A stretch of 64,000 nucleotides of DNA from JALCLA01 sp965653565 (GCA_965653565.1 CBFHAI010000002.1:62001-126000); one strand, 5' to 3'; numbered from the stretch's first letter, positions 35,281 to 46,145 are shown. Notes: generated by a model not told the origin, from the sequence alone. A program made the numbers and translations.

Positions 35281-35601
35281 CTACTTGCCGATCCAAAACC
35301 AAGTCGAGAACAACAATGCCACGGCGGCGATCAAGATGTCCGGAATGATCGACGCGATGCTTTGCCCCAGAAACTTGCGTCTTACCACCGAGGCGACAAG
35401 CAGCAATGCCGATGCGGCGGCGAACGCCGCATGCATCAGATAGCGATGCAGAATCGCCAACTGAGCTTCACCGTGTGCTGTCCGGACCGCCTCGGGCAGC
35501 GAAAACATGTAAAGCGCGAAGCCCGCCATTGCACCGACGCAGCCTAAACGGGCAACCCACGCAAACAGCGACCCCCAATCGATACGGTCAGGCTTGGTCA
35601 T
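35281..35601 (-). CDS. Small three-helix membrane protein, candidate immunity protein for the RHS toxin
   Basis: This protein has 106 residues. The ATG overlaps the RHS stop by 4 bp (ATGA), and a good GGAAGAG ribosome-binding site lies 8 bases upstream inside the RHS gene. Three hydrophobic helices span about 13-33, 53-73 and 84-104, with basic residues (RRKF) between the second and third. No family is recognised. In polymorphic toxin loci the small gene directly after the toxin usually encodes immunity, and a membrane location would suit a toxin that attacks lipids or the envelope. Both the toxin call and this role are inference from context. The 289 bp after it hold no evident gene. Confidence 0.65.
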   Translation of the reverse strand: MTKPDRIDWGSLFAWVARLGCVGAMAGFALYMFSLPEAVRTAHGEAQLAILHRYLMHAAFAAASALLLVASVVRRKFLGQSIASIIPDILIAAVALLFSTWFWIGK

Positions 35602-38600
35602 TCGAATATCTCTTCCAGGATGGGCGAGAGCTTCTGCCAGATCGTACTCGGAACGCTCGCATTCGGCGTTTCTCTGATCGTCCTGGGTTCGCCGCGCTCA
35701 TCGCTTCCACGATGCACCGCGCCGATCAGTTCTGCAGCTCTGTCGACGCCTCTGGTTGCTTCGTCCGGTTGATAGGCCGACGAATTTCGGCGTGCCAGCG
35801 CACTTTTCCCGAGCACTTCGGCCAGCGCATCCTGCAGAGGCTTTTGCCTGCTGGGATCGTAAGCAATAGCCGGTGCGTCGGATTCGAAGTTTTCCGGCTT
35901 GTAGTCATTGTCGACGAAACCCTTGGGTTCGCGTCCTGTGCCGATGCGGCTGTATCCGAGGATGTTGACGGCCGAGGACATATTGAGCGTCGAGCGGTCC
36001 TTGAGTCGAAGGTCGTCTTCGGCGGTGTGCGCGCCCCCCGCGGGCAAGACGCCATCGGAATAGGCAATCTCGTGCAGCTCCCTTCGGATTTCTTCCTGCA
36101 GCTTGCTCGCCTGTTGCGGCGTCATGCCCCGCTTCTGCGCGAGAGCTCCCGCCAAGGTTTCCACATAGTCCAGATAGAGCTCCGGCCTGCGCTGGATCGT
36201 ATCCGGCGCATACATGGGTTCCTTGTGGCCCCAGCCGGTCTCGAACGTCCGCACGCGATCGGGATTCGACTCTCCGCCGTATTCCGCGGTTTGCCGATGC
36301 GCGAAGGTGTCGCCGAGCCTATGGATCAACAATCCCGTCGTCGTCAGATCGTCGCCCGCAGTCTTGATCGCACTTAACGTTCGCTCGGTTTCGAGCTCGG
36401 CATTCCCGCCCGACAGTGCATGAAAGCCTATCTGCACCCGGTCCGACAGATCATCGAGTTCGTTGCTGGACAGATCGATCGAGCGCTTGAAAACCGTGAT
36501 CGCGTCGAGTGCGGCAACCTCGTCCGGCAACTGCGAGTACACCGCCAACTGTTGCGCTTCAGCATCGGTGTAGCCGGCGCGCAGCGCGACGTAATACGTC
36601 GTGTAGTAGTGGCCCGCTTCCCCGTACATGCCGGTCGGATCAGTGAAGTACAACGGATTGCCGTTGGCATACAGATACTTGTTGAGCGTGATCGGATTCA
36701 TCACATCGCCCGCCCACGGATCGATGCGGGTGAAGCGCCCGAGCTTCGGCGAGTAGTAGCGTTGCTGGGCGTAGTAAAGGCTCGATTCGGCGTCGGCGTA
36801 GTAGCCGGTGAAACCGATCGGCGGCAGCGTGCCGGTCTGCGAGGTTGCGTTGCCCCAGGCGCCGTAGCTGGCGCGGCCTTGTTCGCCGCCGTCGGCGCGG
36901 CTCCAGCGGATGGGGCTCTTCAGGGCGTCGTGTTGCGCGTAGCTGGTCAGGCCCGTGCGGTGGGTGCGCAGGACGCGGCCGCCGGCCCAGTCGTAAGTCG
37001 CCAGCGGGTTGTTGGTGACGTTGGTTTCGCGCCGCAGGTGTTCGCCGTCCCAGCCGTAGCGCACGGCCTCGGCGGTGGTGCGTTTCTCGACGCGGCGGCC
37101 GTCGACATCGTAGGCGTAATCGACCGGCGGACCGGCGGGTGCGGTGAGTGTGGCGACGCGGTCCTGCGGGTTGATGCGGTACGTCGTGACCTGGCCGTTG
37201 GTGGTTTCTTCGATCAGGTTGCCGTTGTCGTCGTATGCGTAGGCCGTGCTGACGCTGGCGACGCTGTCGGTGACGCTTTCGACCTGATCGCGCGCGCTGT
37301 ACACGTAAGTCCGGTTGGCGACGAGCACGCCGGCGCGCAGCACGACTTCGGTCTCGCGGTTGCCGACGGCGTCGAGCGTGTAGGTCGTGTCGGTGACGAT
37401 GCCGTCTTCGCCGGTGACCGCCATGCCGAGCAGACGGTCGTCGCGGTCGTAGCGGTAGGTCGTGGTGCGCGTGCCGGCCGCCGTGATCTGGGTTTCCTGT
37501 GCACGGTTGCCGTTGAGGTCGTAGGTGTAGACGAAGGACGCAACTTCGGTACCGGCCTGGCGGTGCGTGATGCGCGCGATGCGCCCGGCGACGTCGTACT
37601 CGAAGCTCGCCGTGGCGCCATTCGGATAGGTCTGCAGCTTGAGCCGTCCGCCCGGCGTGTAGTCGAGCGCCATCGCGGTTTCACCCGCCGGTTGCACGGT
37701 GCGGATGCGATTGAGCAGATCGGGCTGCGATTGCGTGCGGCCTTCGGGGTCGGTACGCGCGACGCGGTTGCCCTGCGCGTCGTACTCGAAGCTGGTCGCT
37801 ACATTCCAGCGGTCCGTCTCTTTCGCCAGCCGATCCTGGCGGTCCCATTCGCGCAGCGTCAGGTGCGTGGTGCCGCCGGATTCTTCCTGCACGAACTGCG
37901 TGGGGTGACCGTCCGGATCGAAGCTGGTGCGCTCGGACACGATGTCGCGCGCCGCCGCGACGCCCGCGAAATTGCGCTCGATCGGGCGATCGAGCTCGTC
38001 GTACTCATGCGTGACCTGGCGGCCGTTGGCATCGGTGCGCTGGACCGGATTGCCGTTCTCGTCGTAGCTGTCGATCGTTTCGAACGTGGCGTCGGCGAAA
38101 TCGATGCGCGTGGGGCGGCCGAGTTCGTCGTACGACGTTTCGGTGTCGTGATCGCGCGCGTCCGTCACGAGCGTGCGGCGATCGGCGCGGTCGTAGTCGT
38201 ATTGCGTATGCGCGCCTTCCGGGCTGTCGATCGACTGCAGGCGCTGCGCCGCGTCGTAGTGGAATTGCCAGCGGTACTGGCCGCCCAGCGGGCGGATCGA
38301 CGCGACGCGGTTGCCGTGCCCGTCGTATTCATGGCGTGTGACCGCGCTGCCGTCCGGATGGGCGACAGTTTCGGTTTCGACGCGGCGGCGCAAATCGTAA
38401 GTGAACTCGGTCGCCACACCGTCGGCATCGGCGCGCTTGCGCACATCGCCCCACGGGAAATATTCCGTGGTCTCCACGACGTTGCCGGGCCGTCGCACGG
38501 CGATCAGTTCGTTGGCGGCGTTGTAGTCGTGCAGAGTCTCGTTGCCGCGCGCATCGACCAGCACCGCGAGGTTGCCCGCTTCGTCGTAGCGCCGCGTTTC

Positions 38601-41600
38601 CAGCCGCACGTTGTCGCGCCAGCGCTGCGTCAGGCGGTTTTCGCGATCAAACTCGAATCGCGTCACCAGCGTGCGGCGGTCGGTCTGTTCGACCGCGTTG
38701 CCGGCGGCGTCGTAGGTCCAGGTCTGGACGTAGGACAGCGGCGCCGGATCGGTCTGGGTCCGCTTGCGTCCGAGGCCGTCGTAGGTCCAGGTCGTGGTAT
38801 AGCCGCGCGCATTGGTCTGCTCGATCAGATTGCCGTTGGCGTCGTAGTCGAATTCGGTGACGTAGGCGAACGGCGCCGGCGCCGTGGTGCGGGTGCGGCG
38901 GCCGAGGTCGTCGATCTGATGCGTGGTGGTGGCGCCCTGCGCATCGGTTTCGCTTTCCACCTCGCCGTGGATCGTGTGCGTCCACGCGAGATTGCGGCCG
39001 AGCGGTCGGTGTTCGGCGAATACGCGGTTCAGCGCGTCCACCTCGTAGGTGGTGGTGTTGCCGTTGGCGTCGCTGAGCGAGGTGCGGTTGCCGTCCTTGT
39101 CGTAGCCGATGCGGACGAACTCCGGGCGCGCGAAATCGCCTTCGAGGTCGCTGCTCGCGCGGTGCCGGTTGAGCACGTCGAACTCGTGGCGCAACGCGCG
39201 TCCGTTAGGCTGCACTTCATCGACGCGATTGCCCACGCGGTCGTAGCCGTGGCGCGTCACGCGGCCGGGCACCGGGCCGCTTTCGGAAATCGGACGGTTG
39301 CGCGCGTCGTAGCCGATGGTCACCGCGTGGCCGCGCGGGTCGGTGCGCAGCACGGGGTTGTCGGCGAGGTCGTATTCGGTGCGCCAGAGGTTGCCTTCGG
39401 CATCGGTGCGCGTGCGTTCGCGACCGCGCGCGTCGTAGCTCCACCGCCGCTCCTGATCGATCAGGCGCGGACCGCTCAGGGTTTCCTTGATCTTGCGATC
39501 GGCCGGGTCGTACTCGGTGAGCAGCACGCGGCCTTCGGGCTCGGTCTGCCGTTCGAGCCGGTCGCGCTGATCGAACACGCGCGTGGTCAGGAAGCCGCGC
39601 GCGTCTTTCGATTCGATGGCGTTGCCGTTGCCGTCGTAGCGTTCGGTACTCTCCAGCCACTGCGCGCCGAGCTTGCGGCGCACCATCGTGCGCAGGTAGG
39701 CCGGATCTTCGTAGCGATATTCCGTGACGCGCGTGCCGGTGGTTTCGCTGAGGACGTGGCCGAGTGCGTCATGGGTGTAATCGGTGACGCGGCCCAGCGG
39801 TTCGGTGCGCTGGTGCAGCCGATTGGCGGCGTCGTATTCGTAGCTCGTGAGCTGGTTGCGGAAGTTGCTTTCGGTTTCCTTGTTGCCGTTGTAGTCGTAG
39901 CTCATCGCGCGGCTGTCGCCCGCGGCATTGCGGATCGCCACCTCGCGGCCCATGGCGTCGTGCGTGTAGCGCGTGGCGTTGCCGTTTTCGTCGGTCTCCA
40001 CTCGCACGCGTTCGGCGTCGCGGTATTCGACCGTACGTGCGGCTCGCACCGGCACGCCGTCCAGGCCTTCGGGCGCGGCGGGCAAGCGCGTCAGCAGCAC
40101 CCGCCCCTGCGCATCGTGTTCGAACTCGGTCAGGTTGCCCTTGCCGTCGCGCTCCCAGAGCTTGCGGTCGAGCGCGTCGAAACCGGCGCTGCGGCGTTCG
40201 CCGATGGCGTCGGATTCGGATACCACATGCCCGTAGACGTCGTAGCCGTAGGTGGTGGTATCGCCGTTGCCGTCGGTGCGGCTGATGCGGTCGCCGCGCT
40301 CGTTGACCCCATACAACTCGCTGACGCCGCCGCGCGCGGTGCCGCGCAGGTTGCCGCGTTCGTCCCACGAGGTGCTGGTGACGATGTCGCGCGCGTCGGT
40401 GAATTCGTCGACGCGATCCTTGATCGGCGTGCCGAACGCGGTCGGTGGGTGATAGCTCCAGCGCCGTTCGAGCGTGCCGTGCTCGTGCACGACGCGCTCC
40501 AGCGTCTTGTTGCCGTAAAGGTCGTATTCGAATTCGGTGTAGGTGCCCAGCGCGTCGGTCACTTTGCTCGGTTGCAGCGCTTGCAGGTTCCACTCGGTGA
40601 GCGTGGTGCCGGCCGCATCGGTGACGCGGCTGGCCGCGCCGTAACCATTGAGCACGTAACGCGTGGCGGCGTTGCGCGCATCGGTGATGTCGGCCACCGG
40701 GTCGGGCACGAGGCCGCGGATGCCCGGGTAGGCGAACCCGGTTTCGCCGCCATCGGGTTCGGTGACGGTGGCCACGCGCTGCTCGGGAATGTAGAGCGGG
40801 CCATCGTCGGTGCGGATGCCGGACCAGCCGACCTGCCAGGCGTAGCGGCGCTCGCCGCCGTCGATGTCGTTGCGCGCCAGGTTCAGACGGAAGCCGAAAT
40901 GGTGGTACTTGAACTCGCCGCCCGGCTCGATCGTCCAGAGGCCGGCGCGGTCTTCGTAACCGTAGGTTTCGCGCTTGAGCCCGGGTTTGTCGCCCTGGCT
41001 GCGCGTGACTTTGGCGAGGTTGCCGTCGGCGTCGTATTCGTAGCGCACCAGCAGGCCCTGCGGCCCGCGCACCGCCACCAGCAAATGGCGCGAGCTGTGC
41101 ACCGGCACGCCGCCGATGGTCTCGCCCTCGCTGAGCACGACGGTCTGGTAATCCATTTCCAGCGTGCGGCCGGCGTCGTCGCGCATGCGCACGACCTGGG
41201 CGGGCAAGGTGTTGTTGTCGTATTCGTAGGTGACGCGGTTGCCGTTCGGGTCTTCCACGAAGGAAAGCCGCGGACCGGCGGGCGCCAGTTTGCCGAAGTG
41301 GTAGCGCGTGCCGTTCTTCGAATAGAAATCGAAGGCGCCGCCATCGCGTCGTACCAGCGTGCCGTTGTAGCCGTGCAGCGCGCGATAGGCGGGCGAGCCG
41401 TCCGGCAGGTCGCCATCGCGGATGAAGCGCTGCCCCTGCCCTGCGGCGCCGGTGACGGTGTAGAGGCCGCAGCGGTCGAGACTGACCTGCGAGTCGAGAT
41501 CGGTATTCCAGCCGCGGCCCAGGAAGGTGAGTTCGTTGCCGGAATGGCTGGCGTAAGTACGGGTGAATTTCATGCCCGGCCCGCGCCCGCCGATCGATGC

Positions 41601-44600
41601 GTCTTCCGCGCTGAGCACGGCGTGGCCGCTGAAAAGATCCACGCCCTTGACGAAGGAATGCGCCAGCGGCAGCGAATCGCGCCGTTGCGGCACGTTGCTG
41701 GCGCGGCCGGTGAACACTTCCTCCTCGCCGTCGGAATCGGCGACCGCGCGCAGGTCGTATTCGTATTCGCCGAACGGCAGATCGCGGGTGTCGATCGCCA
41801 ACTCGAAGACGCCCTCGCCGCGCGCCTGATCGACGATCGGTTCCCACGCCACCAGGCCGCGGTTGCCGTGTTCGTCGAGGTTGAAGAAACGCAGGCTGAC
41901 GCGCGCAGGCTGGCCGATGGCGTAGACGAAACGCACCGAGTCGGGGCACTGGAACTGGGTCGGCACGTCGATCTCGTGCTTCATCGTCAGGCGCTGCGGA
42001 TAGCGGCGCGCGATGAAGCTTTCCAGCTGCGGCAGCGGTGCGGCGGTGGTGTCGGCGCCGAAGCCGGCGATGATGCCGCGCGACAGCGGCACCGGCGACT
42101 CGCCCGATTGCAGGAAGAACGGCGTGTCCGGATTGATCGAGTAGCGCGCCGAGTAGTCTTTTTCCGGATCGAAGGCGCGGCCCTGTCCGAAGCGGCAGCG
42201 GTAGCTGCCGTCGATGAAGACCTGCGAACAGCTGGCGTCCACTTCGCCATCGGCCAGCAGTTCCATCGTGCCGTGGCGGGCGATGTAACTGCCCGGCGCG
42301 AAATTCGCCTGCAGCGTGAAGTCGGTGCTGCTGCGCTGGAAGGCGCTGACTTCGACGCGTTCGGGCAGCACCGTGGGCGCCGGCAGATGCAGCACCCAGG
42401 CGCGCGGGATATCGGTGACGAAAGGCTCGTCGAACGGATCGGGCAGCGGCAAGGTGAGCGTGCCGCTGACTTCCGCCGCGGCGCCGCCGGCGATCAGGTC
42501 GTATTCCATCGCACCGGCCGCCGCGCGCGGGCCGATCACCTGCGCGCCGCTCGCCACCACGGTGGTCTCCGGCGGTGGCGCCCACGCGCCCCAGCCGAGC
42601 CAACTGCGGCCGTTGGCGAGGGCGCCGGCGATGCGGCGTGTCACCGGGAAGCGGGTATTAGGCAGCGCGGCTTCCAGCGAACGCTCGCCGGCGTGATGCA
42701 GGCCCATGCCGTTGCGCAGCGTGTAGACCCACTGCGCGACGCTGGCGTAAATCCAGCGCTGGCACAGATTGCTGTCGTTCTCTTTGACGATGTCGCCGGC
42801 CGTCGTGTACTGCAGCGAGGCCGTACCGGCGGCGCCCGACGCCGTCAGGTTGATGCGCGCCATCATCGCCGCGGTGGGGGCGAGGTTGGCCTGCGCACCA
42901 CCCGGGCGGGTGGTGATCGAAACACTGTTCGACACGCAGGGCTGACCGACATAGCGGATGCCGTCCGCCGGGCAGGTGCCGGGCAGGAACAGGCCGCTGT
43001 GCGGCGCCAGGGCGATTTCGTGGCCCTCGCACTGCGGCGTCGGGTATTGGTCCGACACGCCCAGCGTCACGTCCTCGTTGTAGACGCGGTTGCCGTAGGC
43101 ATCGAGCGTTTCGATATCGAGCGCCAGGTAGGCCAGGCCCGGCGTGGGCTTGTAGCTCGCCGGCGGGCCCTGGATCGCGACGCTGACCGCCGGGCCGGGC
43201 AAGGCGTAAGCGCGGTACGGCTGCTCGGCGATCAGATCGTCCCCGGGCAATTCGATGCGCACGTCGACGGAACTGATGCTGCCCCACTGTGGGTACTGCT
43301 GGCCTTCGCTGTGGAAGTAGTTGCCCAGGCCGCCCTGCACCTGCGGCAGCGTGAGGCTGGCGAGCGCCACGCCGCTCGCATCGGTGGCGACCTTGAGTTG
43401 TCCGGCGCCGGCGAAATCGGCGCCGCCTTCGAGCACGGTGAACGTGACCTCGGCGCCCTGCACCGGCCGCCCCACTTCGTCGCTCACGAAGGCCGCCAGC
43501 GCCTGCGCGAGCGGTTGCCCGACGGTGCCGGTCTGGCCCTGCGCGGAGGCATCGAGCTGGATCAGGAAACCGGCGAGCGGATCGCGATTGGGTTCGCCGC
43601 CATATGGATTGGCGAACAGATCGGCGAGGTTGGGAATCGTCCACAGAGCGGGCGGGATGACCGTCACGCCGCCGGCATAGCGGCCCGCGACGAAATAGCC
43701 GGTTTCGCCGGTGGCGGGATTGCGCACGCGCCACGCGCTGCCGCTCCACGATGGCGTGCCGGGCGGCGCGTCGAACACGAGCGGATCGCGCGGGATTTCC
43801 ACGTCGAGCGCGCGATCCAGCCACGACTGCACATGCTCGCGCACCGCCGCATCGTGGGCGGCAAGCAACGTGCCGGCATCGTCGCCGGGCAGCAGGGCGA
43901 GCACCGGCACGGCGCGTGCGGCGGCCACTTGCAGGCCCTTGTCGGCGGACACCGACGACACGTTCCAGAGCCGCTGGAACAATTCGTGTTCGAGCGCGCT
44001 GCCGTGCAGGGCGGACAGTTGCATCCAGGATTTTTCGATGCCGGCGTCGGCGCGCTGCGCGATCGGTTCGACCGGGCGCAGCAAGGCATCGAGCGCGACG
44101 CCTTCGAAGGCGAGGCGATGCGCCAGGCCCAGCACTTCGTCGACGCGGTACTGCGCGATGGCCAGCGTGGCGCCGGGCAACGGCCGCATCACGGTGGCGC
44201 CGAGCGCGTCGCCCAGTTCGCTATCGGCCTGACTCCACTCGGCCTGGTAGCGCTGCGCGAAGCGGCCCAGCAAGCGCGCTGCGGCGGGGTCGGACGCCCC
44301 GGCGTCGGCGTTGTCGTCGGCCGGCAGCAGACGGTCGCCCTGCGGATCGAGCGCAAGCGCGGCAATGCCGCCGGCGCGCAGATCCTGCGCGGCCGACACG
44401 CTGCCCGCCGGACCGCTGAGTTCGAGTTCGATGCGGTGCGTCGCGCCCATGTCGAGCGTGCCGGTGCCGGCGATCGCCGGGCGGCCTTCGAGCCACACGC
44501 TCGGACGCACGCGCAACAGATAGGCGGGAACCTGGCTGATGCCGCCGCGGGCATTCGCCAGATGCTGGTCTTCGACCGAGGCCGGCACGTAGCCGAGCGA

Positions 44601-46145
44601 GAGCCGGCGCGTCGCGATCTGCGAGAGCGGCCAGCGCGCCTGCAGCACGACGGGCGAGTCGGCGGCGCCGCCCGCGCGCATCGCGATGGCGAGCCACTGA
44701 CGCTGCTCGTCGAGCAGTTCCGATGCTTCCAGGTTCACCGCCAGCACCGGATACGGCGTGCTCGAAGGCAGCAGCAGCAAGGGTTCGGCGGCGTTCGCGT
44801 GCCGCGCCAGGCGATCTTCCAGCACCAGCGCCGGGCGCAGGCGGCCCAGCCGCAGCGACAGTTCCGCGCGCAGCGCCGGCCACGGGAGGCTGTCGCGCGG
44901 TTGCGCGAGGAATTGGTCCATCCAGCTTTCGACGTCGAGCGCGGCGGGTTGCAGCACCGGCTGCGCGGCGACGAATTGCGCCGGCCTGAGCGCGGGCATC
45001 AGCGGGATCCAGCTGCGCGCCGAACGATCCGCGGACGAGCCGCGATAATTGCCATACGGCACGAACGCGGAGACCCAGACCTGTTCGAGGCGGAATGCCG
45101 CGACGCGGCCCTGCGCGATCACCGGCAGATGCGCCACCCCGGCCCCCGCGAGCGCCGCGCCGACCTGCGTTTCGGCGACGCCGAGCTGGCGCGCGAGATC
45201 GGCGATCGGCACCTCGACGACGCCGGTGACATAGCGCGCCGGCGCGTTCGAAGCGCGCAGCAGCGCGATCAGCAGGCTGGCCTGGTCGACGTCGTTGCCG
45301 GCCCGCGTGAGCAGCGTTTCCTCCGCGCCTTTCTGCGCGCCGGCGTACCACTGGGTGCGCACCTGCGTGCGCACGAAATCGAAGATGGCGACATAGTCGT
45401 TGCCCAGGCTCTGCGCCTGCGCCAGCACGGCGGGCGAAAGCGGCGCATCGGCGCTGGCTGCCAGGTCTTCGGGCAAGGCAGCCACCTCGCCGCCCGCGGC
45501 GTAGCTGGGCGGGCTGTCGGGCTGCATGCGCGGCGCGCGCGGCAGCAAGCGTGGGCGGTGTTGCGGCAAGGCCTGCGCGCCGAACACCGGCAAGGCCTCG
45601 ACGCGGCGCGCATCGATCAGCTTCAAGGCTTGTTCGGCGCGCTGCATGCGCGCGCCGCTCGCGGCCTGGGCGACGGCATCCAGCGCAGCGAGCAAGGGAT
45701 CGGCCGCGGCGCGCCAGCGTTGCCGCGCCGCGTCCACGCGCGGGCCCAGATCGACCGACGGGTGGCTCGGCCCGGGCGCCGCAAGGCGGTCGAACTCGGC
45801 CGAAACCAGCGCGTCAGCCGCCAGCACGCGCAGGTGCGCGGCCGCGAAGGCCGCGGCGTCCCCTTGCGCGAGGGCCGCGCGCGCCGCACGCAATGCGACG
45901 TCGAAACGCTGCATCGGGCCGTCTGTCGCGCGCTCCGGAGTTATCGCCGGCGTCAGCGGTTTCTGGGCGCGCAACGCGGCGGCTTCGGCGCTGGTGTCGC
46001 GTCCGGCGATCAGTGCACGCAGCAGGTTTTCCGCGGGCACGCCGACGATCGGCGCGGTGGCGCGCGCGACACCGGCCACTGCGGCCAGAACGGCGAACAG
46101 GGTCAGCGCATGCAGGCAGCGTGGCGAGCGAGACAGCGACATCAT
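35598..46145 (-). CDS. Giant secreted YD/RHS-repeat protein with a possible toxin C-terminus
   Basis: This protein has 3,515 residues. The start MMSLSRSPRC overlaps the stop of the upstream giant gene (ATGA). The signal peptide is cut near residue 29. About 240-340 resembles a transglutaminase-like fold (DQASLLIALLRASNAPARYV) but lacks the usual cysteine. Around 840-920 is an invasin-type Big-1 domain (FVSDEVGRPVQGAEVTFTV). From about 1,500 come an RHS opening (FTRTYASHSGNELTFLGRGW) and dozens of YD repeats. The RHS-associated core ends FTRIDPWAGDVMNP, then NPLYFTDPTG. The last 343 residues, after DPTG, form a distinct domain with GHYYTTYYV, a D near 36, GFHAL, HRLGDTFAH and GWGH. That histidine/aspartate series recalls zinc-dependent phospholipase C-like folds (inference). 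Confidence 0.88.
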   Translation of the reverse strand: MMSLSRSPRCLHALTLFAVLAAVAGVARATAPIVGVPAENLLRALIAGRDTSAEAAALRAQKPLTPAITPERATDGPMQRFDVALRAARAALAQGDAAAFAAAHLRVLAADALVSAEFDRLAAPGPSHPSVDLGPRVDAARQRWRAAADPLLAALDAVAQAASGARMQRAEQALKLIDARRVEALPVFGAQALPQHRPRLLPRAPRMQPDSPPSYAAGGEVAALPEDLAASADAPLSPAVLAQAQSLGNDYVAIFDFVRTQVRTQWYAGAQKGAEETLLTRAGNDVDQASLLIALLRASNAPARYVTGVVEVPIADLARQLGVAETQVGAALAGAGVAHLPVIAQGRVAAFRLEQVWVSAFVPYGNYRGSSADRSARSWIPLMPALRPAQFVAAQPVLQPAALDVESWMDQFLAQPRDSLPWPALRAELSLRLGRLRPALVLEDRLARHANAAEPLLLLPSSTPYPVLAVNLEASELLDEQRQWLAIAMRAGGAADSPVVLQARWPLSQIATRRLSLGYVPASVEDQHLANARGGISQVPAYLLRVRPSVWLEGRPAIAGTGTLDMGATHRIELELSGPAGSVSAAQDLRAGGIAALALDPQGDRLLPADDNADAGASDPAAARLLGRFAQRYQAEWSQADSELGDALGATVMRPLPGATLAIAQYRVDEVLGLAHRLAFEGVALDALLRPVEPIAQRADAGIEKSWMQLSALHGSALEHELFQRLWNVSSVSADKGLQVAAARAVPVLALLPGDDAGTLLAAHDAAVREHVQSWLDRALDVEIPRDPLVFDAPPGTPSWSGSAWRVRNPATGETGYFVAGRYAGGVTVIPPALWTIPNLADLFANPYGGEPNRDPLAGFLIQLDASAQGQTGTVGQPLAQALAAFVSDEVGRPVQGAEVTFTVLEGGADFAGAGQLKVATDASGVALASLTLPQVQGGLGNYFHSEGQQYPQWGSISSVDVRIELPGDDLIAEQPYRAYALPGPAVSVAIQGPPASYKPTPGLAYLALDIETLDAYGNRVYNEDVTLGVSDQYPTPQCEGHEIALAPHSGLFLPGTCPADGIRYVGQPCVSNSVSITTRPGGAQANLAPTAAMMARINLTASGAAGTASLQYTTAGDIVKENDSNLCQRWIYASVAQWVYTLRNGMGLHHAGERSLEAALPNTRFPVTRRIAGALANGRSWLGWGAWAPPPETTVVASGAQVIGPRAAAGAMEYDLIAGGAAAEVSGTLTLPLPDPFDEPFVTDIPRAWVLHLPAPTVLPERVEVSAFQRSSTDFTLQANFAPGSYIARHGTMELLADGEVDASCSQVFIDGSYRCRFGQGRAFDPEKDYSARYSINPDTPFFLQSGESPVPLSRGIIAGFGADTTAAPLPQLESFIARRYPQRLTMKHEIDVPTQFQCPDSVRFVYAIGQPARVSLRFFNLDEHGNRGLVAWEPIVDQARGEGVFELAIDTRDLPFGEYEYDLRAVADSDGEEEVFTGRASNVPQRRDSLPLAHSFVKGVDLFSGHAVLSAEDASIGGRGPGMKFTRTYASHSGNELTFLGRGWNTDLDSQVSLDRCGLYTVTGAAGQGQRFIRDGDLPDGSPAYRALHGYNGTLVRRDGGAFDFYSKNGTRYHFGKLAPAGPRLSFVEDPNGNRVTYEYDNNTLPAQVVRMRDDAGRTLEMDYQTVVLSEGETIGGVPVHSSRHLLVAVRGPQGLLVRYEYDADGNLAKVTRSQGDKPGLKRETYGYEDRAGLWTIEPGGEFKYHHFGFRLNLARNDIDGGERRYAWQVGWSGIRTDDGPLYIPEQRVATVTEPDGGETGFAYPGIRGLVPDPVADITDARNAATRYVLNGYGAASRVTDAAGTTLTEWNLQALQPSKVTDALGTYTEFEYDLYGNKTLERVVHEHGTLERRWSYHPPTAFGTPIKDRVDEFTDARDIVTSTSWDERGNLRGTARGGVSELYGVNERGDRISRTDGNGDTTTYGYDVYGHVVSESDAIGERRSAGFDALDRKLWERDGKGNLTEFEHDAQGRVLLTRLPAAPEGLDGVPVRAARTVEYRDAERVRVETDENGNATRYTHDAMGREVAIRNAAGDSRAMSYDYNGNKETESNFRNQLTSYEYDAANRLHQRTEPLGRVTDYTHDALGHVLSETTGTRVTEYRYEDPAYLRTMVRRKLGAQWLESTERYDGNGNAIESKDARGFLTTRVFDQRDRLERQTEPEGRVLLTEYDPADRKIKETLSGPRLIDQERRWSYDARGRERTRTDAEGNLWRTEYDLADNPVLRTDPRGHAVTIGYDARNRPISESGPVPGRVTRHGYDRVGNRVDEVQPNGRALRHEFDVLNRHRASSDLEGDFARPEFVRIGYDKDGNRTSLSDANGNTTTYEVDALNRVFAEHRPLGRNLAWTHTIHGEVESETDAQGATTTHQIDDLGRRTRTTAPAPFAYVTEFDYDANGNLIEQTNARGYTTTWTYDGLGRKRTQTDPAPLSYVQTWTYDAAGNAVEQTDRRTLVTRFEFDRENRLTQRWRDNVRLETRRYDEAGNLAVLVDARGNETLHDYNAANELIAVRRPGNVVETTEYFPWGDVRKRADADGVATEFTYDLRRRVETETVAHPDGSAVTRHEYDGHGNRVASIRPLGGQYRWQFHYDAAQRLQSIDSPEGAHTQYDYDRADRRTLVTDARDHDTETSYDELGRPTRIDFADATFETIDSYDENGNPVQRTDANGRQVTHEYDELDRPIERNFAGVAAARDIVSERTSFDPDGHPTQFVQEESGGTTHLTLREWDRQDRLAKETDRWNVATSFEYDAQGNRVARTDPEGRTQSQPDLLNRIRTVQPAGETAMALDYTPGGRLKLQTYPNGATASFEYDVAGRIARITHRQAGTEVASFVYTYDLNGNRAQETQITAAGTRTTTYRYDRDDRLLGMAVTGEDGIVTDTTYTLDAVGNRETEVVLRAGVLVANRTYVYSARDQVESVTDSVASVSTAYAYDDNGNLIEETTNGQVTTYRINPQDRVATLTAPAGPPVDYAYDVDGRRVEKRTTAEAVRYGWDGEHLRRETNVTNNPLATYDWAGGRVLRTHRTGLTSYAQHDALKSPIRWSRADGGEQGRASYGAWGNATSQTGTLPPIGFTGYYADAESSLYYAQQRYYSPKLGRFTRIDPWAGDVMNPITLNKYLYANGNPLYFTDPTGMYGEAGHYYTTYYVALRAGYTDAEAQQLAVYSQLPDEVAALDAITVFKRSIDLSSNELDDLSDRVQIGFHALSGGNAELETERTLSAIKTAGDDLTTTGLLIHRLGDTFAHRQTAEYGGESNPDRVRTFETGWGHKEPMYAPDTIQRRPELYLDYVETLAGALAQKRGMTPQQASKLQEEIRRELHEIAYSDGVLPAGGAHTAEDDLRLKDRSTLNMSSAVNILGYSRIGTGREPKGFVDNDYKPENFESDAPAIAYDPSRQKPLQDALAEVLGKSALARRNSSAYQPDEATRGVDRAAELIGAVHRGSDERGEPRTIRETPNASVPSTIWQKLSPILEEIFE

